From contig JAATFU010000005.1 of assembly GCA_015655045.1 (NCBI GenBank), positions 124,001 to 188,000 of the forward strand: a stretch of DNA of 64,000 bases, written 5' to 3'. Under the pieces are notes generated by a model. The model saw only the letters and a list, made by a program, of their open reading frames with translations. It was not told the origin of the DNA and searched no databases. A program made the translations under genes and the position numbers. This document shows, piece after piece, positions 50,549-59,133 of the stretch. How positions within the stretch are numbered: position 1 is the first letter of the stretch; every line of letters starts with the position of its first letter. Source of the stretch: Candidatus Saccharimonadota bacterium. GTDB taxonomy: Bacteria > Patescibacteriota > Saccharimonadia > Saccharimonadales > Saccharimonadaceae.

Positions 50549-51028
50549 ATGAGTGAACTTGTTGACCATCCTCGAATTCCAGACGTGCAAAAAGCTGCAG
50601 ATAATTTGCGGTACTGGTATCGACAAAAAGATACCGACAGTATTGGCCAGCTCAGAAGGGCAGAATGGGAACTGGGAACGGCTGAGAGAATTCTTGAAGA
50701 TGTTATACACGAGCTTGCCCGCTACCGCGATCAGACCTATCGAGTAGGTCTAAAAATTGGCGAACAGGCAGTGAGCGCTTTCACTTTTAGTCATAATTCC
50801 TATGACTTCCTTGAAATACAGCAATATAGTAGGCCACTCGAACCGGGTTCACAATTAAAGTTCAACCATGTTCGACCGGGCTTAGAAAATCCACTTTATC
50901 ACCCACGACCACGCATGTATGTCGGGAGTACCTTTATGATTCATTCTGAGCTCCTTGCCCAAACGTTATCCGAAAACGGCAGTCTTGATATTGTCTCTAA
51001 CCTGCCCGACTCATTAACGAGTGAGTAA
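50549..51028 (+). CDS. Unknown protein, second of a paralogous pair (159 aa)
   Basis: Shares the C-terminal 35-residue block with the preceding gene's product and a similar helical N-terminus (DVQKAADNLRYWY). ATG 50549 is preferred over the frame's first codon at 50498 since the paralogue aligns from there and TATACT lies 9 nt before it. The 3' end overlaps the convergent ruvC by 32 bp, an unusually long overlap that suggests the gene was placed here after ruvC existed. Confidence 0.6.
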   Translation: MSELVDHPRIPDVQKAADNLRYWYRQKDTDSIGQLRRAEWELGTAERILEDVIHELARYRDQTYRVGLKIGEQAVSAFTFSHNSYDFLEIQQYSRPLEPGSQLKFNHVRPGLENPLYHPRPRMYVGSTFMIHSELLAQTLSENGSLDIVSNLPDSLTSE

Positions 51029-51473
51029 TAGCCGCAGCGAGTGCATCGGCACAGTCATCGGGTTTTGGTACCTCGGCTAGACCAAGTTGCAAACGAACCA
51101 TTTCTTGAACCTGCTTCTTATCCGCCTTACCATACCCAGTCAATGTTTGCTTAATTTGCATTGGGGTATATTCAGCAATTGGCAGCTTTGCTTTGCGCCC
51201 GGCAAGGATAGCCACACCTCGAGCTTCTGCAACAGTCATAGCCGTTGTGACGTTGCGGGCAAAGAAAAGCTTTTCGATAGACATACACTCAGGCTTAGAA
51301 GCAGCAATGATGTCAGTTAGACTATCGTAGATATCTTCCAGACGTTCATCGTGGGCAGTATGAGCCGGCGTCGTGATGACACCCGCATCAACCAACTTCA
51401 TCTTGCCATTAATGATATCGACCACGCCAAAACCCATAATGCCCGTGCCTGGATCAATCCCGATAATTCTCAT
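50997..51473 (-). CDS. ruvC: Holliday junction resolvase RuvC (158 aa)
   Basis: An RNase H-fold nuclease. The catalytic acidic residues are in IIGIDPGTGIMGFGVV, SIEKLFFARN and PDDCADALAAAITH, all intact. Length is normal. It follows yebC by 14 nt. ruvA and ruvB, usually next, lie 3.2 kb further on beyond an opposite-strand insertion. Confidence 0.96.
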   Translation of the reverse strand: MRIIGIDPGTGIMGFGVVDIINGKMKLVDAGVITTPAHTAHDERLEDIYDSLTDIIAASKPECMSIEKLFFARNVTTAMTVAEARGVAILAGRKAKLPIAEYTPMQIKQTLTGYGKADKKQVQEMVRLQLGLAEVPKPDDCADALAAAITHSLMSRAG

Positions 51474-51487
51474 AGCTTCAGTATAAG

Positions 51488-52213
51488 CTACGCAGCTGGT
51501 TCAACGATAATATCGGCGTTCGTATGCACATTCGTGACATCATCAATATCATCAAGGATGTCAAGGATCCGGAAGACTTTCTTCGCTACTTCGGGGTCAT
51601 CAATCACCACCGCACCATTCGGCACATATTGGAGTTCGGCCTCTTCGATCGTAAGGTCGCTATCAAGCAAAGCCTGTCGGACTTTCGCGAGATCCTTTTG
51701 GTCAGTATAAACAATGAGACCACCGTCCTCTTCGATAGCATCCTCAGCTCCAGCGTCAAGCACATTTAGGAGGGCCTCTTCGCCTGTCGCAGCCACACGG
51801 ATAACGCCCTTACGAGTAAACTGAAATGCCACACTTCCAGCATCGGCAATTCGACCACCATTTTTAGTCAATGCACTTTTGATCTCGGGAAAAGTACGGT
51901 TCTTGTTATCTGTTGCCGTCTCGATCATAATTGCCACTCCGCCCGGGCCCATTGCCTCGTACGTCGCCTCCTCAAGCTGGGCCGCGTTTTTGTCGGCTAC
52001 CCGATCAATGGCGCGTTGAATATTGGCGGCGGGCATATTAGCTTGTTTGGCCTTTTCAATTGCCATAGCAAGGGCCGAGTTCATTGTCGGATCAACGCCG
52101 CTACGTGCCGCAATCGCGATCAGGTTACCCAGACGGGTAAAGATGGCGCCCCGCTTCGCATCTTTTGCGCCTTTTTCACGTTTAATTGTTGACCACTTAC
52201 TGTGTCCTGACAT
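51488..52213 (-). CDS. YebC/PmpR-family protein (241 aa)
   Basis: MSGHSKWSTIKREKGAKDAK and GVDPTMNSALAMAIEKAKQ are hallmark sequences; GPGGVAIMIETATDNKNRT marks the middle domain. The family has been linked both to transcription control and, more recently, to relief of ribosome stalling. GGGAGAA lies 6 nt before the ATG. It heads the yebC-ruvC pair. Confidence 0.96.
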   Translation of the reverse strand: MSGHSKWSTIKREKGAKDAKRGAIFTRLGNLIAIAARSGVDPTMNSALAMAIEKAKQANMPAANIQRAIDRVADKNAAQLEEATYEAMGPGGVAIMIETATDNKNRTFPEIKSALTKNGGRIADAGSVAFQFTRKGVIRVAATGEEALLNVLDAGAEDAIEEDGGLIVYTDQKDLAKVRQALLDSDLTIEEAELQYVPNGAVVIDDPEVAKKVFRILDILDDIDDVTNVHTNADIIVEPAA

Positions 52214-52282
52214 ACCGATTTCTCCCTTTGGCTTGACTCGTATTTACTTCTATTATAACAGATTGGGCTTTGGGCTTCTCTC

Positions 52283-52327
52283 AAATAAAAAACACCTTCG
52301 GTAGCGATCAAAAGGTGTTCTTTATTT
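52283..52327 (-). terminator. Terminator downstream of tRNA-Lys
   Basis: A 16-bp stem with one mismatch (AAATAAAAAACACCTT against its partner at 52312-52327), 13-nt loop, T-rich exit on the minus strand. Confidence 0.7.
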
Positions 52328-52403
52328 GGAGGGACCAGTGGGGCTTGAACCCACGACACCCTGCTTAAAAGGCAGGTGCTCTAACCAGCTGAGCTATGGT
52401 CCC
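52327..52403 (-). tRNA. tRNA-Lys (anticodon TTT)
   Basis: Acceptor GGGACCA pairs with TGGTCCC, anticodon loop CTTTTAA, T-arm GGTTCAAGCC and encoded CCA. The discriminator base is T (U73) instead of the usual A. Confidence 0.93.
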
Positions 52404-52474
52404 ATATTAGGTATGGGTTTAGTTATTTATATGAAAACAACTCTCAAAAATGTACCACTTATAGGGGTGGGTTG

Positions 52475-52957
52475 TCAATGCTTGCTCTTCTCGTGACTCC
52501 GGCTGGCCGGCCTTGTCAAGAAAAGGTCAACCACTGCGATAATTAAGCCACCCCCAATAATAAGCGTCTGATGGCTCACGAGCCAGCCATACACAGCGGC
52601 CCCATCGCCTGTTATATTAAGCACTCCCCCCATTGGCGTGATTAAGAAAGCAAGCGCGAGGAGCGTAAAGAGAGCAGCACCAATAAGCCTTCCCAGAGGA
52701 CCTTTGTACGTTTGGCCATGAAACAAAAGTATCACCGCCGGAAGAAGTACGATAATGCCAAGCGTAACAGCATTGGTAAGAGGCGTATTGGCGATACCGA
52801 CTGCTCCAACAATGAGGCTTGCCGTATCCCCCCAGATGCCACTGAGAATCGAGCCAGCAGCAAGGGCTAGCCCAAGAAGACCAAAGCGACGCCTCGTCAC
52901 AAAGGCTGCTGCAAATAGGAGAACCGCGACAAGGCTACAGACAATTACAACTTGCAT
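52475..52957 (-). CDS. Unknown polytopic membrane protein (160 aa)
   Basis: Five hydrophobic segments can be counted (starting VVIVCSLVAVLLFAAAFV and FGLLGLALAAGSILSGIW; ending LIIGGGLIIAVVDLFL). No conserved motif is recognised. TAAAAT ends 6 nt before the ATG, inside the end of the DUF192 gene 4 nt upstream, so it may be expressed both with DUF192 and alone. Confidence 0.6.
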   Translation of the reverse strand: MQVVIVCSLVAVLLFAAAFVTRRRFGLLGLALAAGSILSGIWGDTASLIVGAVGIANTPLTNAVTLGIIVLLPAVILLFHGQTYKGPLGRLIGAALFTLLALAFLITPMGGVLNITGDGAAVYGWLVSHQTLIIGGGLIIAVVDLFLTRPASRSHEKSKH

Positions 52958-52961
52958 GCTT

Positions 52962-53459
52962 CTATTTTACTCCCTGGGCGACATTATCATCAAATACAGC
53001 AATAGCACCAACCAGGATTGTTTTACGTTGTACAGTGCCGGCTGGAAGCTCAAGGACATAGGTTGCCTCAGACTTTGGCGTAAATACGATATTGGTCCCA
53101 TCCTCGATCGAGGCGTCTTTGACGATGTAGACTACTTTCTTATCCTGATTAAGCCAAACGATATCGAGTGGGACCTTCATATCTTTCATCCAGATCTGCC
53201 ATTTATCTGCAGCAGGAAAGATCATGAGTAAAGCCTGGTCAGCCGCCAAGTTATCGACTCCAGAGAGGCCCTTAACTCGAGCGGAGTCTGTCTTCGCAAC
53301 TCGAGCATGAAACACCCCATCTCCCAATGTAATCGTACTTGTACCCTGGAGCTTTGGAAATATAACTGCCACAACGACAGCAATGATCAAAAGCAGAACA
53401 CCCGCAATAATAGTCCGAACGAGGATATCTTTTGCATTTGCTGCTTTACTGCCTATCAT
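52962..53459 (-). CDS. DUF192 exported protein (165 aa)
   Basis: A signal anchor (residues about 12-36) precedes the small DUF192 beta fold: FHARVAKTDSARVKGLSGVD, LLMIFPAADKWQIWMKDMKV, PLDIVWLNQDKKVVYIVKDA. The conserved W-M-K-x-M and I-W-L segments fit the family, whose function is unknown. ATG 53459 is preferred over 53465: TGT TATACT (53475-53467) ends 7 nt before it. Confidence 0.85.
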   Translation of the reverse strand: MIGSKAANAKDILVRTIIAGVLLLIIAVVVAVIFPKLQGTSTITLGDGVFHARVAKTDSARVKGLSGVDNLAADQALLMIFPAADKWQIWMKDMKVPLDIVWLNQDKKVVYIVKDASIEDGTNIVFTPKSEATYVLELPAGTVQRKTILVGAIAVFDDNVAQGVK

Positions 53460-53466
53460 AGACATA

Positions 53467-53475
53467 AGTATAACA
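53467..53475 (-). promoter_or_regulatory. Extended -10 of the DUF192 gene, leaderless geometry
   Basis: Minus strand TGT (53475-53473), TATACT (53472-53467), 7 nt, ATG 53459. Confidence 0.55.
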
Positions 53476-53493
53476 GTTTATAAATGTGTCTAC

Positions 53494-54405
53494 TCAGGCG
53501 CCGATTTTATCTTTTTTGTTATTGCGTTTCGCATTAAGCTCAACGTACTCAATAATCGCGCTAGCTACGTCTCGACCGGTAACTTTCTCGATACCGAATC
53601 CAGGACTGGCGTTCACTTCCAAAATCAGCGGTCCACGAGCACTCCGCATCATATCAACACCCGCGACGTTGAGGCCCATAGCCTTTGCGGCCTTAATGAC
53701 CATCTTATTCTCTTCGTCGGTCAGCTTGACAATCGTTCCTTCTCCGCCTTTATGAAGGTTTGATCGAAAGTCATCATCAAGACTCTGTCGTTTCATACTT
53801 GCAACCACCCGACCACCGACCACGAATGCTCGAATATCAGTCCCGGCCGATTCTTTTACAAATTCTTGCAATAAGACGTTAGTGCCATCTTCGTTAGTTA
53901 GATAAAATGCCTGAAGAACCGACTTGGCTGCTTTTTTACTCTCGGCTAATACTACCCCATTACCATGGGTTCCTCGAGCAAGCTTAATAATGACTGGCAT
54001 GTCACCCAGTCGCTCTAGCAGCACATCAATATCGGTCGTGTTACGCGATACGACCGTCTTTGGAATACCAACTCCAGCTTTGGCAAGTAGCTGCATGCTG
54101 CGTAATTTATCGCGTGAACGATTAATGGCAATCGAGCTTGAGACAGTATAGGTACCTTGCATTTCAAGCTGACGCACGATAGCCGTGCCGTAACGACTCA
54201 TATTGGCGGCAATCCGAGGAATGATTGCATCAAACTTGCCCAGATCCTCGCCTTTATAGCTAACGGTTGGGTTATTCTTTTCAATCGAGGCATAGCAGTC
54301 ACGATATTTAACAATAGTTACTTCATGACCACGCTTTAACGCGACCTCTTTGAGTCGTTTGGTCGAATAGTTACCGGGTCCATTTGATAGAATGGCTATT
54401 TTCAT
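53494..54405 (-). CDS. rimK: RimK-family ATP-grasp glutamate ligase (303 aa)
   Basis: ATP-grasp amide ligase. N-terminal IAILSNGPGNYSTKRLKEV, the nucleotide lid VIIKLARGTHGNGVVLAES, VLLQEFVKESAGTDIRAFVV and the metal-binding ILEVNASPGFGIEKVTG place it in the RimK group. E. coli RimK adds Glu residues to the C-terminus of ribosomal protein S6; related enzymes act on cofactor F420 or small peptides, so the acceptor here is open. GGGAGAG lies 5 nt before the ATG, which overlaps the stop of the DTGA protease gene (ATGA). The pair is thus translationally coupled. Confidence 0.92.
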   Translation of the reverse strand: MKIAILSNGPGNYSTKRLKEVALKRGHEVTIVKYRDCYASIEKNNPTVSYKGEDLGKFDAIIPRIAANMSRYGTAIVRQLEMQGTYTVSSSIAINRSRDKLRSMQLLAKAGVGIPKTVVSRNTTDIDVLLERLGDMPVIIKLARGTHGNGVVLAESKKAAKSVLQAFYLTNEDGTNVLLQEFVKESAGTDIRAFVVGGRVVASMKRQSLDDDFRSNLHKGGEGTIVKLTDEENKMVIKAAKAMGLNVAGVDMMRSARGPLILEVNASPGFGIEKVTGRDVASAIIEYVELNAKRNNKKDKIGA

Positions 54406-54863
54406 AATTTCTCTCCCGAGTCGTTGTCTAATTCTTGATTTATGCGCACATCCACGAGCATATTATTTTGTCTAAGGAAGCGTCTTCCGATCAGGACCTC
54501 TCTTTGCATATTTGATCTATTAGATAAGCCTATATCCACAGTATAACGCGTGTTTCTGATAATAATATCTGTTTCAATAATATATCGTTTTACTTGAATA
54601 CCATTCGAACTTCGAACTCTTTTGACGGTATAGTTTTCCATTTCGATAACATGGTGTTGATTATCCGACGGAGTAAAGCGAAGGATTGCTTTATCATCTG
54701 TTTTTCGATGCTTTACCTCAATCATTTCGCAATGCACCGCCCCGGAATAGGCTCCCGTATCGATTTTTGCAATTGCGTCCACAATACCGAGCTGGGGCAA
54801 GGAGACTGCTTCAAAAGAGCCAAGAACGACGGTTGATTGAGTAGGGTTTGGTAAGCTTTTCAT
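54402..54863 (-). CDS. Retropepsin-like (PF05618 type) protease partner of RimK (153 aa)
   Basis: A small protein with the aspartic-protease-like motif AKIDTGAYSGAVHCEMIEV near residue 32 and a preceding GSFEAVSLPQLGI, both typical of the family once called ATP-dependent zinc protease and now seen as retropepsin-like. Later strands include VKRYIIETDIIIRNTRYTVD and REVLIGRRFL. In Pseudomonas a protein of this kind (RimB) removes the glutamate tail that RimK adds. Here the gene overlaps rimK by 4 bp. Catalysis is inferred from the DTGA motif only. Confidence 0.85.
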   Translation of the reverse strand: MKSLPNPTQSTVVLGSFEAVSLPQLGIVDAIAKIDTGAYSGAVHCEMIEVKHRKTDDKAILRFTPSDNQHHVIEMENYTVKRVRSSNGIQVKRYIIETDIIIRNTRYTVDIGLSNRSNMQREVLIGRRFLRQNNMLVDVRINQELDNDSGEKL

Positions 54864-54909
54864 ATATGCACGTCCAATTTGATTATTTTATCATATTCAT
54901 GTTATTAAG

Positions 54910-55911
54910 TCAATCCTTAGTAGCGTGTAGCCAGTCATCGATTAATGTAACAAGTAGAGGTACTATATCAAACATATTGCCGTCTCGACAGCCATAAAAC
55001 AATTTCAAAACGGGAGAAGTATTAAATTCAATGAACCAATAATTATCGTTTGTTTGTGGTGTGTATAGATCTGATATAAACATATCGATAACTACAAATG
55101 CAGTCTCTAATGTACTACTTAGTCGCTCAACCGTTTGTATGTACGAGGGGTCAATCGTAGCAAGGATATTGTAAACCGAACACCCATTCTTGATCATTGT
55201 TGCATGGCTTAACTCTAACACGTCATTCGTAGCCAATATATCTTCACTTGTAAATAGCCTAGGGTCAATCATCGTATCGTCTAGTTGGGGATAGTCAATG
55301 TAGGGGAACTTCAATCTCTCGCGTGCCTTATTCTCTGATCTTATAAGTTCAGCAATCGTAGAAACGCCATTTCCAATCAAGCGAGGTGTTTGACGAAGGA
55401 TTGCAGCTTGAACGTGGCCGTTGATGATAACAAACCGTACCTCCTCACCTTTAACTTGTTCTTGAATAATTACCTCAGGCGTAATAGTTCTGGCATACTC
55501 AAGCGCCTCACGGAGAGACTCGATGGAATCAATATTTAGTGTCAGTCCTCTTGATAATGATGAAGCATTAGGTTTCACAATTAATGTCCCGTATTGATCC
55601 AAGAGCTCTTTAATTTTGCTTTCACTGATTGATTCACCAGAAGCGATATGGTACGTATACGGTATAGATACCCCATTAGCTACGGCAAAGTTATACGCTA
55701 GATCTTTATTAATTGATAGTAAACCCATTTGTCGAGACGTAAAGGGGTATGATATATGTGCTGCTTGTGTCTTCCATTGTCTACCCGATGGGGCTGTATA
55801 TATCACCACAAGCTTGTTGTTTTGGCGCTCATGAGTAATTGTGTAGCCTTTTTTCTTAAACTCAATCTCTAATAATTTATACGACGCAAAAGGATCATCC
55901 TTAATATACAT
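54910..55911 (-). CDS. Second ATP-grasp ligase, cyanophycin-synthetase/GshAB-like (333 aa)
   Basis: An N-terminal alpha/beta part (residues about 1-75) leads to an ATP-grasp domain: TLIVKPNASSLSRGLTLNI, VIIQEQVKGEEVRFVIINGH, RQTPRLIGNGVSTIAELI and YWFIEFNTSPVLKLF (Glu-x-Asn metal site). The RxTPxxIxGxG segment is typical of cyanophycin synthetase and the GshAB C-terminal domain, so it should join amino acids or peptides by an amide bond. GAGGGG lies 8 nt before ATG 55911. It sits 31 nt after the DUF1704 protease gene and 46 nt before the DTGA protease gene. Confidence 0.82.
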   Translation of the reverse strand: MYIKDDPFASYKLLEIEFKKKGYTITHERQNNKLVVIYTAPSGRQWKTQAAHISYPFTSRQMGLLSINKDLAYNFAVANGVSIPYTYHIASGESISESKIKELLDQYGTLIVKPNASSLSRGLTLNIDSIESLREALEYARTITPEVIIQEQVKGEEVRFVIINGHVQAAILRQTPRLIGNGVSTIAELIRSENKARERLKFPYIDYPQLDDTMIDPRLFTSEDILATNDVLELSHATMIKNGCSVYNILATIDPSYIQTVERLSSTLETAFVVIDMFISDLYTPQTNDNYWFIEFNTSPVLKLFYGCRDGNMFDIVPLLVTLIDDWLHATKD

Positions 55912-55942
55912 TCCGATATCCCCTCTCAATTAATTGCTAATT

Positions 55943-57292
55943 TTATATGGTTTTTGTCTCGTACATAATGCGTTCGTGTGCCACATTACTTGGATCTGCT
56001 TTACCCAACAATACAAACATGAATTTTAAATCATCACCACGAATCGTTTCAAGGTGACGCCACATATCTATAGCTCCATTATAATACGCCAGGTCCTTAA
56101 ACCAAGGGAGTTCATCTGTTCCGCGATCAATTCGCATAGTTGCGCTATACGCACCTCCTTTGGCTTTTTCAATTGCAGCTTCGGTCACATCGGCAGACTC
56201 ATCAATGGCCTCTAAGAGTGATAGTCGCCATTTCGTCTCGAATACATCGCGGAAATCTTTCTGTTCAAAATAGGCCAAGCCAACGGTAACATAATGATCG
56301 ACACCTCGTTCACTGAATTTACCCTCTAGTGCTTGTTCCATCACCACGCCAAGACCTTCTTCGGCATCGTAGTATGGCTCAAGTCCGCTTTGAAGCAAGA
56401 GTAAATCTGTCTGTGCTCCCATGATTGATCTCATCACATGTACACCTACTTCATGCACCATGAGTTTACGCACCGAGTCACGAGTTGCATTATTCATATC
56501 CTCAGGGATAACGATACGTTTCTCACTTGTCTTTACGCTAACGGCCTTAGCGGGTTCGATATCGACACACCAATCTCTAGCGGCCTCTCCAAACTCCTCC
56601 TCTATTGCCTCCGTAAAAATAGCCTTGACATCAGGCGCAGTAAACACCTCTTGATCCTCAGGTATATGACTTAGAACTCCCCCATAGAGGGTCTCGACAA
56701 CATCATGCATCCACTCAACCGTCTCGGACGTTGGCGTAAACCGTTCATAAGGCGTAGTATTTGGGTTATACTCCACAAGCTCAAGAAGTTCTTTTTTTAT
56801 CTTTTGGGCCGACTCGCTTAGTAATTTAGCCTCGATCTTCTGTAGCTTCTCTTGAATAAGTGAACGATACACCGACTCCTGAGGCTGCCCATATAGTTCA
56901 ATGTTAAGCTCTGTGTATTCATCTTTGAGCACTTTGCGCTCCTCATCTGCGTGTGCGGCCTTAAATTGTCGAGCCACGTCCATCATGTCAAGTTGACGCA
57001 TATATCTATCAATAAATTCATGATAGGAATTAGCGTACTTTGGATTTAGCTCATCATGGGAAGCTATCTCACTATCTATTTCGGTAATATGTTGTCTCGT
57101 TGCATCAAGATCAAGCATCTCAAGCTTATTATAATAGTGGTCGGGGTTATGAATTCTTCCTGATAAGAAATCGTTCCGCTGTTGAATCCCACTAGCTTTG
57201 TCGGGAACAAAGTTGCTGACAAGTTTTGGATCCTCCTGAGTGAGCTCGCTATATAACTCCGGAATTGAGATTGTTCGGCCTAGCTGTTCCAT
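55943..57292 (-). CDS. DUF1704 (QEGLA / MATCAP-related) metallopeptidase (449 aa)
   Basis: The C-terminal half carries the zinc site RKLMVHEVGVHVMRS (HExxxH, residues about 278-292) and EPYYDAEEGLGVVMEQALEG, the motif that gave the QEGLA name. The N-terminal 200 residues are helical and coiled-coil rich. The bacterial family has no firm function; the eukaryotic relative MATCAP is a carboxypeptidase that trims the C-terminal tyrosine of alpha-tubulin. The gene is followed by an ATP-grasp ligase, so ligase and tail-cutting protease are paired. The upstream DNA is very AT-rich with no ribosome binding site. Confidence 0.82.
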   Translation of the reverse strand: MEQLGRTISIPELYSELTQEDPKLVSNFVPDKASGIQQRNDFLSGRIHNPDHYYNKLEMLDLDATRQHITEIDSEIASHDELNPKYANSYHEFIDRYMRQLDMMDVARQFKAAHADEERKVLKDEYTELNIELYGQPQESVYRSLIQEKLQKIEAKLLSESAQKIKKELLELVEYNPNTTPYERFTPTSETVEWMHDVVETLYGGVLSHIPEDQEVFTAPDVKAIFTEAIEEEFGEAARDWCVDIEPAKAVSVKTSEKRIVIPEDMNNATRDSVRKLMVHEVGVHVMRSIMGAQTDLLLLQSGLEPYYDAEEGLGVVMEQALEGKFSERGVDHYVTVGLAYFEQKDFRDVFETKWRLSLLEAIDESADVTEAAIEKAKGGAYSATMRIDRGTDELPWFKDLAYYNGAIDMWRHLETIRGDDLKFMFVLLGKADPSNVAHERIMYETKTI

Positions 57293-57332
57293 TATAATCT
57301 ATATATTATCATAATAATATATAATTGTCAAT

Positions 57333-57842
57333 CTAGGCTTCTCTTCTCATAATGACCTGTCGTGCTCCAAAGAAATTTTTCTCACAAGGTCTAACTTCAT
57401 AAAAACCATACTTCACATAGAGCGCCTTGGCGACTACGTTATCGTTAACTACAGTTAATTCTATTGCTGTTCCCGGTTGGATTTGATCCAGGAGCTCCGA
57501 GAGTAAAATAGAACCAACACCCTTCTTATGTTCTAGGGGGTCGACAAATAGGCTTTTTAATTGTATTTCTGAGCGATCTAACTTATGGGCTATTATATAT
57601 CCAACTACTACCCCCTTAATTTCAGCAACACGAATTGTCCAACCTAAACTATTTAGTTTGCGATTAATACTTGAAATAAAGCGTTGGCGTTTATGCGTAG
57701 AAGGACGATATCTATCGTGAAAAGTAGTAAGGTACTCACGTGGAATGAGCGCGGTATAGTAGGTGTGAAGATGCGCACGGCAAGAGATAGCGTAAAGACT
57801 ACTTGCATCCTCCTTGCGGGCTGAACGAACTATAGTTTCCAT
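57333..57842 (-). CDS. GNAT-family N-acetyltransferase (169 aa)
   Basis: IVRSARKEDASSLYAISCRAH is the first strand and helix, VVVGYIIAHKLDRSEIQLKS the central strands, and LFVDPLEHKKGVGSILLSEL holds the acetyl-CoA loop (H-K-K-G-V-G in place of Q/R-x-x-G-x-G/A). ALYVKYGFYEVRP ends the fold. Target unknown; a neighbouring peptide-ligase cluster makes an amino-group acceptor plausible. TATATT ends 7 nt before the ATG. It is first in the row GNAT, DUF1704, ATP-grasp, DTGA protease, RimK. Confidence 0.85.
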   Translation of the reverse strand: METIVRSARKEDASSLYAISCRAHLHTYYTALIPREYLTTFHDRYRPSTHKRQRFISSINRKLNSLGWTIRVAEIKGVVVGYIIAHKLDRSEIQLKSLFVDPLEHKKGVGSILLSELLDQIQPGTAIELTVVNDNVVAKALYVKYGFYEVRPCEKNFFGARQVIMRREA

Positions 57843-57892
57843 GCGTTTAAATATATCGCAGAAGAAGGAAATTATCTACAAATGTTTTTTGA

Positions 57893-58996
57893 CTACCGAC
57901 TTGCCTGCGCTATTTGCTCTAGTAATTCTTTCTGTTTTTTCGAGAGCTTGGTAGGTGTATCAACGATAATGCTGACAATATGCGGGCCACGTTTGTCGCT
58001 GCGCATATGTGGCACTCCATGGTTTGAAAGTTTAAAATCAGTACCAGATTGCGTCCCGGCCGGTATCTTCATGCGCACTTCTCCATCTACGGTTGGTACG
58101 TCAATCTCGGTACCAAGCGCCGCTTCTACCATACCGATGTGCTGTTCGGATAAAATAATATCCCCTTCACGCGTGAAGCGCTTGTGCGCCTTGACCCGAA
58201 TATGTACATAGAGATCGCCTCGCTTACCGCCACCAATTGCTTCACCGCGTTCGCTCAAGCGGATGGTCGAGCCATCATCGATACCAGCAGGAACCTTGAG
58301 GGCAATGGTCTGCTTGCGACGCTCCGTACCTTTTCCGTGGCAGACAGTACAAACTTTCTCAGGCACCTTGCCTTTACCACCACAAGTTTCACAGGTTACG
58401 TTCTGTTGAATCGGGCCAAACATTGTGTTCATAACGCGCGTTTGTTGTCCCGCACCCTTACAGGTTGGACATGTCTTCATTTCGTAGCCTGGCTCAACTG
58501 TTGTTCCGTGACAATGCGAACACTCATCGTCCATATCAAGTTCAATCTTTTCTTCAACACCAAAGATAGCTTCTTCGAAGCTTAGCTGGAGACTTACCTC
58601 GATATCGCGACCACGCTGTGGCCCTCGTTGTTGGTTACTCGCACCGCCACCAAAGAATTGGCCAAAAATATCACCGAGGCCGCCATCACCAAAATCGAAG
58701 TGAACGTTCTGCCCACCAAAGCCACCGCCAAAGCCTTCAAAAGGATTACCACCTGGCTGGCCACCACCACCTGAAGCTCCACCAACGCCGGCATGCCCAA
58801 ATTGATCATAGCGTTGCCGCTTTTGGCTATCCTTGAGGACATCATACGCTTCGTTGATTTCCTTGAATTTCTCTTCGTTACCACCTTCTTTATCTGGATG
58901 ATGTTGCACCGCCGCCTTTCGGTAGGCTTTTTTAAGTTCGTCAGCAGAAGCATTCTTACTGACACCAAGGACTTCATAATAATCACGCTTACTCAT
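57893..58996 (-). CDS. dnaJ: Chaperone DnaJ (367 aa)
   Basis: A co-chaperone that stimulates DnaK ATPase. J domain with HPD ([20 protein letters not shown]), Gly/Phe-rich linker, four CxxCxGxG repeats of the zinc region ([31 protein letters not shown]-like TVCHGKG) and the C-terminal substrate domain are all present. It has its own CIRCE-controlled promoter rather than reading through from dnaK. TACAAT ends 8 nt before the ATG and no ribosome binding site is visible. Confidence 0.97.
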   Translation of the reverse strand: MSKRDYYEVLGVSKNASADELKKAYRKAAVQHHPDKEGGNEEKFKEINEAYDVLKDSQKRQRYDQFGHAGVGGASGGGGQPGGNPFEGFGGGFGGQNVHFDFGDGGLGDIFGQFFGGGASNQQRGPQRGRDIEVSLQLSFEEAIFGVEEKIELDMDDECSHCHGTTVEPGYEMKTCPTCKGAGQQTRVMNTMFGPIQQNVTCETCGGKGKVPEKVCTVCHGKGTERRKQTIALKVPAGIDDGSTIRLSERGEAIGGGKRGDLYVHIRVKAHKRFTREGDIILSEQHIGMVEAALGTEIDVPTVDGEVRMKIPAGTQSGTDFKLSNHGVPHMRSDKRGPHIVSIIVDTPTKLSKKQKELLEQIAQASR

Positions 58997-59004
58997 CTGT
59001 TACT

Positions 59005-59042
59005 ATTGTATAAAATTAGCACTTGAATGTCTAGAGTGCTAA
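59005..59042 (-). promoter_or_regulatory. CIRCE operator and promoter of dnaJ
   Basis: TTAGCACTT-N9-GAGTGCTAA (59016-59042) differs from the CIRCE consensus at one base. On the minus strand TAGACA (59033-59028) lies in the CIRCE spacer, then 17 nt, then TACAAT (59010-59005). HrcA bound here would cover the promoter. Confidence 0.88.
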
Positions 59043-59133
59043 ACGATTATTTCTATTCGGCGCGTCTCTATGACATGTAATACGGACCGCAACTGGGCGG
59101 TCCGTATATGTCATATGACGTCGCAAAGACGGC

